This document shows, piece by piece, positions 50,601 to 59,933 of a stretch of 64,000 nt of DNA. The position numbers and the translations under genes were made by a program. Position 1 is the stretch's first letter. Each line of letters opens with the position of its first letter. The notes beneath the pieces were generated by a model. That model did no database searches and had not been told where the DNA came from. It saw only the letters and a list, made by a program, of their open reading frames with translations. This DNA comes from RHKX01 sp041393495 (lineage in GTDB: Bacteria > Actinomycetota > Thermoleophilia > Solirubrobacterales > 70-9): contig JAWKKA010000009.1 in the NCBI GenBank assembly GCA_041393495.1, positions 62,001 through 126,000 on the forward strand, written 5' to 3'.

Positions 50601-51972
50601 CCGGCCGATCAGCGAGCTCTACGCCCAGCGGCTGCTCGACGACGGGGTCATCACCCCCGAGGAGGTCGCGGCCGACGGCGAGGAGCGTCGCGGCGAGCTC
50701 AGCGGCATCCTCAAGACGCTGCGGGCGAAGATCGAGGCGGGCGAGTTCGAGGACCCGACGATCACCGGCGGGACCGGCGAGCTCGACCGCTCGAAGAGCC
50801 CCGCGGTCGAGACCAAGGTCTCCGAGAAGCGGCTGCGGGCGCTCAACGAGGAGCTCGTCAGCTTCCCCGAGAGCTTCACCGTCCACCGCAAGCTCCGCAA
50901 GCCGCTCGAGCGGCGACTGGAAGCGCTCGCCGACGGGCCGATCGAGTACGCGCACGCCGAGGCGCTCGCGTTCGCTTCCCTGCTCACCGAGGGGACCCAC
51001 ATCCGGCTGACCGGTCAGGACACGAGCCGCGGGACCTTCTCGAACCGCCACCTCGTCCTCCACGACGAGAAGACCGGGCTGACCTACGCGCCGATCCAGA
51101 ACCTGTCCGGCGCCCTCGCCCCGTTCGAGATCCACAACAGCCCGCTCTCGGAGACCGCGGCGCTCGGGTTCGAGTACGGCTACGCGGCCGCCTCGCCGGA
51201 GAGCCTGATCGTCTGGGAGGCGCAGTTCGGCGACTTCGACAACTCCGCGCAGGTGATCATCGACCAGTTCATCGCCGCCGGCGAGTCGAAGTGGGGGCAG
51301 ACCACGCGCCTGACGCTGCTGCTCCCACACGGCTACGAGGGCGCCGGGCCGGAGCACTCGAGCGCCCGGATCGAGCGGTTCCTGCAGCTCGGCGCCGAGG
51401 GCAACATGCGGCTCGCCAACCCGTCGACCGCCGGCCAGTACTTCCACCTGCTGCGCCGCCAGGCACGGATCAAGAAGGCGCGTCCGATGGTCGTCTTCAC
51501 GCCGAAGGGGCTGCTCCGGCTCAACGAGGCGGCGTCGCAGCTCAGCGACCTGACCGAGGGCACGTTCAGGTACGTGATCGACGATCCCGAGGCCTCGCAG
51601 CGACCCGAGGAGATCAAGCGGCTGATCCTCTGCTCCGGCCGCATCTACTACGACCTGCAGGGTCACGACCGGCGGGCCGACGCCACGAGCGTCGCGATCG
51701 CCCGCGCCGAGCTGATCTACCCGTTCCCGAAGAGCTACATCGGCGAGCTCGTCGCCGGCTACCCGGGCCTCGAGGAGGTCGTCTGGGTCCAGGAGGAGCC
51801 CGCGAACATGGGCTGCTGGCCGTCGATGCGCTGGCGCCTGCCGGACGCGATCGAGTCCGACGTCCCGGTCCGCTACGTCGGCCGGCCCGAGCGCGCCAGC
51901 CCCTCCGAGGGATACCCGGCGGCGCACCGGACCGAGCAGGAGCGGATCGTCCTGACGGCGCTGACGACGTAG
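47665..51972 (+). CDS. Fused 2-oxoglutarate dehydrogenase E2-E1: two lipoyl domains, E3-binding domain, succinyltransferase and E1 decarboxylase
   Basis: About 1435 residues. Lipoyl domain 1 (7-~80, lipoyl Lys47 in STDKIDAE) and lipoyl domain 2 (~130-200, Lys168) are nearly identical around MGESVTEGTVL. A peripheral subunit-binding domain follows at 233-269 (ASPVARRIAAAEGIDL...GRVMKADVL). The E2 acyltransferase domain follows (~285-535, catalytic His497 in STYDHRIIQGAESG). The E1 part runs from ~555: IGMAHRGRLSVLAHNLG, HGDAAFPGQGVVAETLN (ThDP, D857), GYRRYGHNETDEPAYTQP, FSNRHLVLHDEKTG. It makes succinyl-CoA, CO2 and reduced lipoyl groups for E3, in the TCA cycle. Actinobacterial OdhA/Kgd normally has no lipoyl or E3-binding domain, so this is a fuller fusion. 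The start GTG 47665 is set by the first lipoyl domain. Confidence 0.93.
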   Translation: MAATETVQVEMPAMGESVTEGTVLDWLKQEGDHVTEGEALVEISTDKIDAEVPAPATGTLTKILKAPDDIVKIGESLAELEPGGSGGNGAAPSMEITVGEGDADIGEGGGPAQLQAEYGGGGAAGGAVDLVMPEMGESVTEGTVLEWLKQPGDAVAEGETIVEVSTDKIDAEVPSPVTGTVLETLVEPDGVVAVGQLLARIEAGADRAGTGERAASSEQREAGADVATGDGAKASPVARRIAAAEGIDLSAVTGTGAGGRVMKADVLAAAESGDGATAAAAGVSEATALRGPAAMLAKAMGESLSIPTATSFRTLAVDTLDAKRKALNGALSERGMKVSFTHLIAWAIVQAATQWRAMARSYEVRDGKPNVIDHGAINLGIAVDVEKKDGSRSLMVPCIRAADSVDFKAFHARYEELITKTRENALTADDFVGTNITLTNPGGLGTVASVPRLMTGQGTIVATGSIAYPPEWRHSPPERLKAVGVSKVMTMSSTYDHRIIQGAESGSFLRRIEELLSGEDEFYEGVAGSLGIEPAVVTKAHPASASAPPLAAGATTAAPPSAVRAEPDEELLQAVQAATSLLKAYRTHGHLAANLNPLSGTAKGDPALEPENLELTPDLMERIPASILRIGVPGETLLEALPRMRAAYCGTIGYQIEHLSSHQQRVWLREMIETGAHRTPLGDDERRGLLRRLIQVFEFERFLQKAYLGQKMFSIEGLDATVPMIDELATIARRDGAEQLVIGMAHRGRLSVLAHNLGRSIESIMAEFEGAKALDAVKRTDALRHGGTGDVKYHHGAEGLFESSEGDVRMRLYPNPSHLEFVDPVVTGGARAAQTEAAGPHMHHDTKVAVPLLLHGDAAFPGQGVVAETLNMQSLGGYATGGTIHIIQDNQVGFTTDPKDGRSTPYASDMAKGFNVPIVHVNADDVEACVAAVRLAMAYRAKFARDVVIDLIGYRRYGHNETDEPAYTQPELAAIIKKHRPISELYAQRLLDDGVITPEEVAADGEERRGELSGILKTLRAKIEAGEFEDPTITGGTGELDRSKSPAVETKVSEKRLRALNEELVSFPESFTVHRKLRKPLERRLEALADGPIEYAHAEALAFASLLTEGTHIRLTGQDTSRGTFSNRHLVLHDEKTGLTYAPIQNLSGALAPFEIHNSPLSETAALGFEYGYAAASPESLIVWEAQFGDFDNSAQVIIDQFIAAGESKWGQTTRLTLLLPHGYEGAGPEHSSARIERFLQLGAEGNMRLANPSTAGQYFHLLRRQARIKKARPMVVFTPKGLLRLNEAASQLSDLTEGTFRYVIDDPEASQRPEEIKRLILCSGRIYYDLQGHDRRADATSVAIARAELIYPFPKSYIGELVAGYPGLEEVVWVQEEPANMGCWPSMRWRLPDAIESDVPVRYVGRPERASPSEGYPAAHRTEQERIVLTALTT

Positions 51973-52134
51973 CGGGGGGCGCCGCTCGGGGGGCGAGGGT
52001 GCGACTCCGACGGCGCGACTCGCTGCGCTCGCGCTGGCTGCCGTCGGCGCCGCACCCCCGCCCCGCCCTGTGACGTTTCGTGGGAGGCGTGTCGTCGACG
52101 CCGCCGGGACCGGAGGGATGAGAGGCGGGTCATC

Positions 52135-52140
52135 TAGCCT
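52135..52140 (+). promoter_or_regulatory. -10 box of a putative leaderless promoter for the DUF3817-like gene
   Basis: TAGCCT lies 8 nt before ATG 52149. Confidence 0.45.
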
Positions 52141-52148
52141 CCGCGGCG

Positions 52149-52505
52149 ATGAGCGACGCGACCACCGACGGCGAGCGCGAGTTCCGCCCGCGCTCCCCGG
52201 GCCCTCTCTGGGTCTGGGTCAAGCGCGCCTCGTTCGTCGAGCTGGCGATCTTCGCGGGGCTCCTGTTCGTCTGGATCGTCCCCGGCCTCGACCAACCGAC
52301 CTTCGTGTTCGGGCTGGCGCACGGGATCGGCTACATCGCCCTCTGTCTGCTCCTCTGGGTGGCGATCATGCGCCGCGAGGCGCCGTTCTGGCTGTTCGCC
52401 GCGACGCTGACCCCGGTCGGCCCGGTCGGCAGCGTGGTCGGGATCGAGTGGATCGAGCGGCGCGACGGCAGCACGACCGTAGCCGCCCCCGGGACGGGGG
52501 CCTGA
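52149..52505 (+). CDS. Small membrane protein, DUF3817-like
   Basis: 118 residues with three hydrophobic segments (about 26-46, 53-75, 80-98). FVELAIFAGLLFVWIVPGL, FVFGLAHGIGYIALCLLLWVAIMRREAPFWLFAATLTPVGPVGSVVGIEW has the membrane His after the first helix and the G-P/HG pattern of DUF3817 (YdzA-like) proteins, whose function is unknown. Leaderless-type start. No clear link to its neighbours. Confidence 0.65.
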   Translation: MSDATTDGEREFRPRSPGPLWVWVKRASFVELAIFAGLLFVWIVPGLDQPTFVFGLAHGIGYIALCLLLWVAIMRREAPFWLFAATLTPVGPVGSVVGIEWIERRDGSTTVAAPGTGA

Positions 52506-52591
52506 CCGGCGGCCGCGAAGCCGGACTGCGCGGGGCGGCGGGTTGGCCCGGCCCGCCGCGGTGCCGGTCCGGACCTGATTGGATTGCCGTC

Positions 52592-53014
52592 ATGCAGCGC
52601 CTGATCTTCGACCACGACTACGACCTGCCGCCCGATCGCGTCTTCGCCTACCTCTCCGAGCACGAGAACCTGGCCGCGATGCTGGGCGCCAGGATCACCC
52701 GCCTCAAGGACGGATCCGACGGCCACCGCAACGGCGTCGGGTCGGCCCGCGAGCTCAAGGTCGGACCGGCGCCGCCGTTCGAGGAGACGGTCACCGAGTT
52801 CGTCCCGAACGAGCTGATCGCCTACGAGATCACCAAGGGATCGCCGCTGAAAGACCACCACGGCGAGATGCGCTTCACGCCCGAGGGCGACGGCACCCAC
52901 CTCCACTACGAGATCTCGTTCGCCTCGAAGCTCCCGGGGATCGACCTGATCGTCGCCCAGGGCCTGAAGCGGAACGTCCCGAAGGGCTTGGCGGCGGTCG
53001 CGGCGCAGGCGTAG
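52592..53014 (+). CDS. SRPBCC family (START-like) protein
   Basis: 140 residues, the usual size of a single helix-grip domain. MQRLIFDHDYDLPPDRVFAYLSEHENLAAMLGARITRLKDG is the typical first strand and V/L-helix. The middle (VTEFVPNELIAYEITKGSPLKDHHGEMRFTPEGDGTHLHYEISF) is the polyketide-cyclase-like sheet, followed by the long C-terminal helix. Such proteins bind hydrophobic ligands; no ligand can be inferred here. Confidence 0.85.
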   Translation: MQRLIFDHDYDLPPDRVFAYLSEHENLAAMLGARITRLKDGSDGHRNGVGSARELKVGPAPPFEETVTEFVPNELIAYEITKGSPLKDHHGEMRFTPEGDGTHLHYEISFASKLPGIDLIVAQGLKRNVPKGLAAVAAQA

Positions 53015-53040
53015 CAGCTCGCGGCGCCCAGCCAGGCCAA

Positions 53041-53290
53041 GGACGCAGGAGCCGCCGCGGCCGAGCGGGCCGCAAGGCGACGAGGACGCCGGCGCCTGAG
53101 GCCTTTCACGAGCCTGCGAGGCGCCAGGCCAAGGACGCAGGAGCCGCCGCGGCCGAGTGGGCCGCAAGGCGACGAGGACGCCGGCGCCTGACGCCTTTCA
53201 CGAGCCTGCGAGGCGCCAGGCCAAGGACGCAGGAGCCGCCGCGGCCGAGTGGGCCGCAAGGCGCCGAGGACGCCGGCCTGGCGTCTCGCA
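53041..53290. repeat. 92-bp tandem repeat, nearly three copies, with internal hairpin
   Basis: GGACGCAGGAGCCGCCGCGG recurs at 53041, 53133 and 53225, exactly 92 bases apart. Each full unit contains GGCGCCTGA...GCGAGGCGCC, able to fold as a hairpin. It fills the gap between the convergent SRPBCC and aconitase genes and may act as a bidirectional terminator. The rest of the gap to 53490 shows no gene. Confidence 0.85.
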
Positions 53291-53490
53291 GGCCGTGAAA
53301 GTGGGCTGGGGCGGTGCCGCGGGAGGCAGGGGGTCCGCGCGGCCCATGCCCCAGCCCGCGCGTCGGTAGCCAGGGAGGGATGCCGACGCGATCGCCCCCG
53401 GAGGCGGGACTGACCGGGGGCGAGCCTTATGAAGCCTGCACTTGCATTCTGCCTTATCGATGCCGGGTCTGCAATCCCGCTGACCATGCG

Positions 53491-56319
<2,829 letters not shown>

Positions 56320-56338
56320 CTCACTTCCTCCTGCCGGG

Positions 56339-56668
56339 TTATTCGCTGTCGCTGTCCTGCTTCTCGGAAACCCTCTCGTGGTCCGCCTCTCCGTAGATCG
56401 TAAGGCCCTCCGACCGCGCGTCCTCGTCGGGGAACCGGTCGCCGAGCGGATGGCCGTGCTTGTCGCCGTGAGAGGCCGACTGGATGAGCTGCTCCTCGGC
56501 CAGCTCGAAGCCCTCGGCCACCCCACCGCCGCCTTCGGCGAGCGGGCGCTCGGCCTCCGGCAGCCGCTGGCTGTCGGTGTGGCCGCCGATCTCGGCGGCC
56601 TCGGCCGCCGCCGCGGCCTCCTCTTCGGCGATCAGGTCGTGATCGCGATCATCGGACTTGTCGCTCAT
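56339..56668 (-). CDS. Small acidic protein of unknown function upstream of aconitase
   Basis: 109 residues, highly charged and probably disordered in part. DDRDHDLIAEEEAAAAAEAAEIGG is an acidic helix, followed by an ERPLAEGGGGVAEGFELAEEQLIQSASHGDKHGHPLGDRFPDE segment. The central GGVAEGFELAEEQLIQSASHGD looks folded and is reminiscent of small conserved actinobacterial proteins, but I cannot name the family. The 19-base gap to acnA suggests co-transcription. Confidence 0.65.
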   Translation of the reverse strand: MSDKSDDRDHDLIAEEEAAAAAEAAEIGGHTDSQRLPEAERPLAEGGGGVAEGFELAEEQLIQSASHGDKHGHPLGDRFPDEDARSEGLTIYGEADHERVSEKQDSDSE

Positions 56669-56863
56669 CGAGCCTCCACGGATCGGAAACGGAGCTCCAC
56701 CGGGAAGGTATCCGGTTCGCGGGGCCGGGACCGGCCGGCGGGGCGCGCCGGGGGCGGGCCGGCCGGCGCCGGGGGCTCGCGGGGAGTCGGGGCGACCGGC
56801 GTCTCAGCCCATCTGCGACCCGTCGCGGGCGGCGGCGGCCTTGCCGCCGCCGCCGGGCCGCGC

Positions 56864-57676
56864 CTAGCGCATGTGCGACTGGCCGCGGGCCAGGGCGTCG
56901 GCGACCTTGGCGCCGCCGCCGCGCTGGACGCGGGCGGCGATGCCGGGGAAGATATGCGCGAGGGTGGCGAGGGAGCGCTGCTGAAGCGGCGCCACGGAGA
57001 CCTCGGCCCGGTTCTGCTCGATCGCCTTGACGACCCCGGCGCCGACCTCGGCCGGGCTCGAGGTGCCCATTCCCGGCGGGACCCTCGCCCCCGAGATGGC
57101 GAACATCCCGGCGCCGCGGATGAAGCCCGGGAGGACGACCGAGACGCCGACGCCGGTGCCATCGCCGGCGAGGTCCTCGCGCAGCGCCAGGGCGAAGCCA
57201 CGGAGCCCGAACTTCGTGGCGTTGTAGATCGATGCCCGCGGCGACGCCGCCTTGCCGGAGAGCGACGAGACGAACAGCAGGTGGCCGCCGCCGCGCTCGA
57301 CCATCGCCGGCAGCAGCGCGTGGGCGAGCAGCATCGGCGCCTCGAGGTTGACGCGGACGGCGCGCGAGACCTCGGCGGCGCTGAAGTCGCCGAGCCGCCC
57401 CGAGCCGGGCAGGCCGGCGTTGGCGACGAGGATGTCGATCGGGCCGCCTGCGGTGGCCGCGATCGCGAGCTCCTCCGCGGCTCCGATCTCAGCCAGGTCC
57501 GCGACGACGGTCGAGTGATCGCCATCCGGCAGCGACCCGGCCAGGGCCGCGAGCTCGTCGGCCTTCCGCGAGCTGAGGACGAGGGCGCCGCCGCGCTCGG
57601 CGAGGGCGGCGGCGATCGCCCGGCCGAGGCCGCCCGTCGCCCCCGTGAGGAGGATCCGCTTGCCGGCGATCTCCAT
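56864..57676 (-). CDS. Short-chain dehydrogenase/reductase (SDR)
   Basis: 270 residues, classical SDR. KRILLTGATGGLGRAIAAALAERGG is the NAD(P) motif TGxxxGxG, DILVANAGLPGSG the NAG motif, LLFVSSLSGKAASPRASIYNATKFGLRGFALAL gives Ser, Tyr and Lys of the YxxxK catalytic set. The C-terminal ~60 residues (LQQRSLATLAHIFPGIAARVQRG) resemble SDRs acting on lipids or steroids in actinobacteria. Substrate unknown. ATG 57676 has TAGGTT 6 nt upstream. Confidence 0.88.
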   Translation of the reverse strand: MEIAGKRILLTGATGGLGRAIAAALAERGGALVLSSRKADELAALAGSLPDGDHSTVVADLAEIGAAEELAIAATAGGPIDILVANAGLPGSGRLGDFSAAEVSRAVRVNLEAPMLLAHALLPAMVERGGGHLLFVSSLSGKAASPRASIYNATKFGLRGFALALREDLAGDGTGVGVSVVLPGFIRGAGMFAISGARVPPGMGTSSPAEVGAGVVKAIEQNRAEVSVAPLQQRSLATLAHIFPGIAARVQRGGGAKVADALARGQSHMR

Positions 57677-57682
57677 GCGTCC

Positions 57683-57688
57683 AACCTA
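57683..57688 (-). promoter_or_regulatory. -10 box of a putative leaderless promoter for the SDR gene
   Basis: On the minus strand TATAGGTT ends 6 nt before ATG 57676. Confidence 0.5.
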
Positions 57689-57806
57689 TAGGGGCGGCGG
57701 ACGTGGTGCAGCGGCAGCATGCGAGAGGTGGCGGCCGGCGGCGCCACGGGCGCGCGAGCTCCGCCCCGCCGGCCCGGCGCTGCCCCGCCGGCCCACCTTG
57801 CTCGGC

Positions 57807-57849
57807 GAACGACGAATGTCTCACACATATTGGGAACTATTCGTCGCTC
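57807..57849 (+). repeat. 43-nt hairpin element, copy 2
   Basis: GAACGACGAA (57807-57816) and TTCGTCGCTC (57840-57849) pair with one mismatch around a 23-nt loop. The loop shares CTCACA, TATTGGG and ACTA with the copy at 13974-14016. Confidence 0.75.
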
Positions 57850-57865
57850 GGCGGGGCGGCGATGA

Positions 57866-57939
57866 CACCAGCGGCAGGGGAATCTGAACGCACCAGCGGC
57901 AGGGGAATGTGAACGCACCAGCGGCAGAGAATGTGAACG
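57866..57939 (+). repeat. 25-bp tandem repeat, three copies
   Basis: CACCAGCGGCAGGGGAAT followed by CTGAACG or GTGAACG is present at 57866, 57891 and (24 bases) 57916. Repeated termini of about this length are a feature of IS21-like insertion sequences, so this may be a remnant end. No transposase gene remains nearby. Confidence 0.75.
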
Positions 57940-57944
57940 TTTGC

Positions 57945-57973
57945 TTGCACGACGCTCATCAACCCGCTACAGT
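57945..57973 (+). promoter_or_regulatory. Sigma-A-type promoter of the riboswitch/NlpC-P60 transcript
   Basis: TTGCAC (57945-57950), a 17-nt spacer and TACAGT (57968-57973) give a good vegetative promoter. The expected start at about 57980 matches the 5' end of the riboswitch. Confidence 0.6.
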
Positions 57974-57977
57974 GCCG

Positions 57978-58128
57978 CTGTCCCCAACGCCGAGTCTCCG
58001 AAGAGCGGAGAGCGGGGGAACCACAGATTTCCCTTGGGAATGGGGCTAATCCGCCGGACGGCGGAGGCGCAGGCTCCCCGCAGCGCCAGCCCGACAGCTA
58101 ACCCCGCAGGCGCAGACGAGCCGAGAAG
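57978..58128 (+). ncRNA. Cyclic di-AMP riboswitch (ydaO/yuaA leader)
   Basis: The conserved ydaO blocks occur in order: a 5' stem, GCGGGGGAACC (58012-58022), TTGGGAATGGGGCTAATCC (58034-58052), a variable CCGCCGGACGGCGG hairpin, CAGGCTCCCCG, CCCGACAGCTAACCCCGCAGGC (58090-58111) and a closing GAGCCGAGAAGG that also holds the ribosome-binding site. Binding of c-di-AMP normally turns expression off. The gene after it is an NlpC/P60-type wall hydrolase, the classic partner of this riboswitch in actinobacteria. Overlap of its 3' end with the GAAGGA site suggests translational control is possible. Confidence 0.88.
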
Positions 58129-58133
58129 GACCG

Positions 58134-58682
58134 ATGCAACCGAACAGAACGAACCGGAAGGCCAGGCACGTGATGCCGGCCCTGGCCGCGACCCTGCTCG
58201 CGACCGCCGCCGTCCTCCTGTCGACCGCCACCGCCGCCCTCGCCGGGGGCGGCCTCAGCACGAGCCCGAAATCCGGCAAGCCCGGCAAGGCGAGGCTCGT
58301 CCACGGCAAGGCGATCCCGCCTGCCAACGCACCGCCTCGCGTCGTCAAGGCGATCAAGGCCGCGAACCGGATCCGCAAGACGAGCTACGAGTGGGGCGGC
58401 GGCCACGGCAGCTTCAAGGACAACGGCTACGACTGCTCCGGCGCCGTCAGCTACATGCTCCACGGCGGGCGGATGCTGAATGCCCCGCTGACCTCCGGCT
58501 CTCTGGCGAGCTGGGGCCGCAGGAACAAGGGCAAGTGGATCACCGTCTACGCCAACGCCGGCCACACCTACGCGGTCGTCGCCGGCCTCCGCTGGGACAC
58601 CTCCGGCGGCCCCGGCCCGCGCTGGCATCGCGACATGCGGTCGCGAGCCGGCTTCGCGGTCCGCCATTACCGGGGCTTCTGA
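58134..58682 (+). CDS. Secreted NlpC/P60-like peptidoglycan hydrolase under c-di-AMP riboswitch
   Basis: 182 residues. A signal peptide or membrane anchor (MPALAATLLATAAVLLSTATAALAG) is followed by a basic linker and a compact NlpC/P60-like domain. The catalytic Cys101 is in NGYDCSGAVSYML and a candidate His144 in NAGHTYAVVAGLRWDT. YEWGGGHGSFKDNGYDCSG is the usual approach to the active-site Cys. It would cut peptide cross-bridges in the wall. ATG 58134 follows GAAGGA. A clear terminator follows, so it is a single-gene unit. Confidence 0.85.
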   Translation: MQPNRTNRKARHVMPALAATLLATAAVLLSTATAALAGGGLSTSPKSGKPGKARLVHGKAIPPANAPPRVVKAIKAANRIRKTSYEWGGGHGSFKDNGYDCSGAVSYMLHGGRMLNAPLTSGSLASWGRRNKGKWITVYANAGHTYAVVAGLRWDTSGGPGPRWHRDMRSRAGFAVRHYRGF

Positions 58683-58703
58683 GCCACCTCCCCTCCCCCA
58701 CGC

Positions 58704-58737
58704 GAAGGCCCGCTTCCCCGGCGGGCCTTCGTCGTTT
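58704..58737 (+). terminator. Rho-independent terminator after the NlpC/P60 gene
   Basis: GAAGGCCCGC (58704-58713) and GCGGGCCTTC (58721-58730) form a perfect 10-bp stem with a TTCCCCG loop, followed by GTCGTTT. Confidence 0.85.
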
Positions 58738-58770
58738 CCCGGGCGATGAGGGGCGCGGCGGCCCCGGCGC

Positions 58771-59892
58771 TCAGCCGATCCCGAGCGCGTCGGCGACGGC
58801 GACGTGCTCGGCGCCGACGCCCTCCGCGACGCCGGGGTGGGTGACCTTGCCGGCGGCGACGTTGACGCCGGGCACGAGGCCGCGGTCGCGCTCGAGCGCG
58901 CCCGCGACGCCGTTGTCGGCGAGCGACAGCACGTACGGGAGGGTCGCGTTGGTGAGCGCCTGCGTCGAGGTGATCGGGACGGCGCCGGGCATGTTCGCGA
59001 CGCAGTAGTGGGTGACACCGTCGACCTCGTAGACGGGGTCGGTGTGGGTCGTCGGCTTCGAGGTCTCGAAGCAGCCGCCCTGGTCGATCGCGACGTCGAC
59101 GAGGACCGCGTGTCGCTTCATCAACGCGAGCTGCTCGCGCTTGATGACGTGCGGGGCGCGGGCGCCCTGGACGAGGACGGCGCCGATCACGAGGTCGACC
59201 CGCGGCAGCATCTCCTCGATCGAGAGCGTCGAGCTGAACACCGTCGAGAGCGAGCCGGCGAACTGCAGGTCGGCGCGCCGGATGGCATCGATGTTGACGT
59301 CGAACAGGAATACGTCGGCGGCCATCCCGACCGCCATCTGCGCGGCGTTGATCCCGACCGCGCCGGCGCCGATCACCATCACGTTCGCCGCGGCGACGCC
59401 GGGCACGCCGCCGAGCAGGATGCCGCGGCCTCCCATCGGCTTCTCGAGGAAGAACGCGCCGGCCTGGGTCGCGATCCGCCCCGCGATCTCGCTCATCGGC
59501 GCGAGCAGCGGTAGCCGCCCTTCCCCGTCCTCGACCGTCTCGTAGGCGATGCAGGTCGCGCCGGTCCCGCAAAGGCCGTCCGTCAGCTCCGGGGCCGGAG
59601 CGAGATGAAGGTAGGTGAACAGGGTGTGGTCGGAGCGCAGCATCCCGACCTCGACCGGCTGCGGCTCCTTGACGCCGAGGATCAGCTCCGACTCCGCGAA
59701 CACCTCCTCGGCGGTGTCGATGATCCGCGCGCCCTGCGCTGCGTAGTCGGCGTCGGCGATCGCGCTGCCCTCGCCCGCGCCGCTCTGGACGAGGACCTCG
59801 TGCCCGTGCTCGGCGAGCTCGCGGGCGCCGACGGCGGTCAGCGCAACCCGGTACTCCTCCTCCTTGATCTCGGTCGGGACTCCAACCTTCAT
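58771..59892 (-). CDS. ald: Alanine dehydrogenase
   Basis: 373 residues, standard. MKVGVPTEIKEEEYRVALT holds the substrate-binding Arg15, GVKEPQPVE the catalytic Lys75, and YLHLAPAPELTDGL His96. ANVMVIGAGAVGINAAQMAVGMAADVFLFDVN is the NAD Rossmann motif, and LVDVAIDQGGCFETSKPTTHTDPVYEVDGVTHYCVANMPGAVP the signature. It reversibly converts L-alanine, NAD+ and water to pyruvate, ammonia and NADH. ATG 59892 has AGAGGAGAGG upstream. It lies downstream of a PucR regulator and a class III aminotransferase, both on the same strand. Confidence 0.96.
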   Translation of the reverse strand: MKVGVPTEIKEEEYRVALTAVGARELAEHGHEVLVQSGAGEGSAIADADYAAQGARIIDTAEEVFAESELILGVKEPQPVEVGMLRSDHTLFTYLHLAPAPELTDGLCGTGATCIAYETVEDGEGRLPLLAPMSEIAGRIATQAGAFFLEKPMGGRGILLGGVPGVAAANVMVIGAGAVGINAAQMAVGMAADVFLFDVNIDAIRRADLQFAGSLSTVFSSTLSIEEMLPRVDLVIGAVLVQGARAPHVIKREQLALMKRHAVLVDVAIDQGGCFETSKPTTHTDPVYEVDGVTHYCVANMPGAVPITSTQALTNATLPYVLSLADNGVAGALERDRGLVPGVNVAAGKVTHPGVAEGVGAEHVAVADALGIG

Positions 59893-59933
59893 CGTCGCCT
59901 CTCCTCTTTCCTCGTTGGCTGCTCGTTCCGGCC

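Noticed and set aside
47656..51927. 1423-codon open frame on the minus strand opposite the oxoglutarate dehydrogenase fusion
   Set aside because: It is a mirror of codon bias in a GC-rich gene (third-position G/C). The protein is an Arg/Asp/Gly/Val-rich sequence with no domain, and the plus strand is a clear enzyme.
52906..53487. 193-codon minus-strand frame through the 92-bp repeats
   Set aside because: It consists mainly of translated repeat units (Arg/Pro/Ala) and overlaps the SRPBCC gene antisense.
57866..57939. Claiming an intact insertion sequence
   Set aside because: Only short repeats are present; no transposase or second end was found within the gap.
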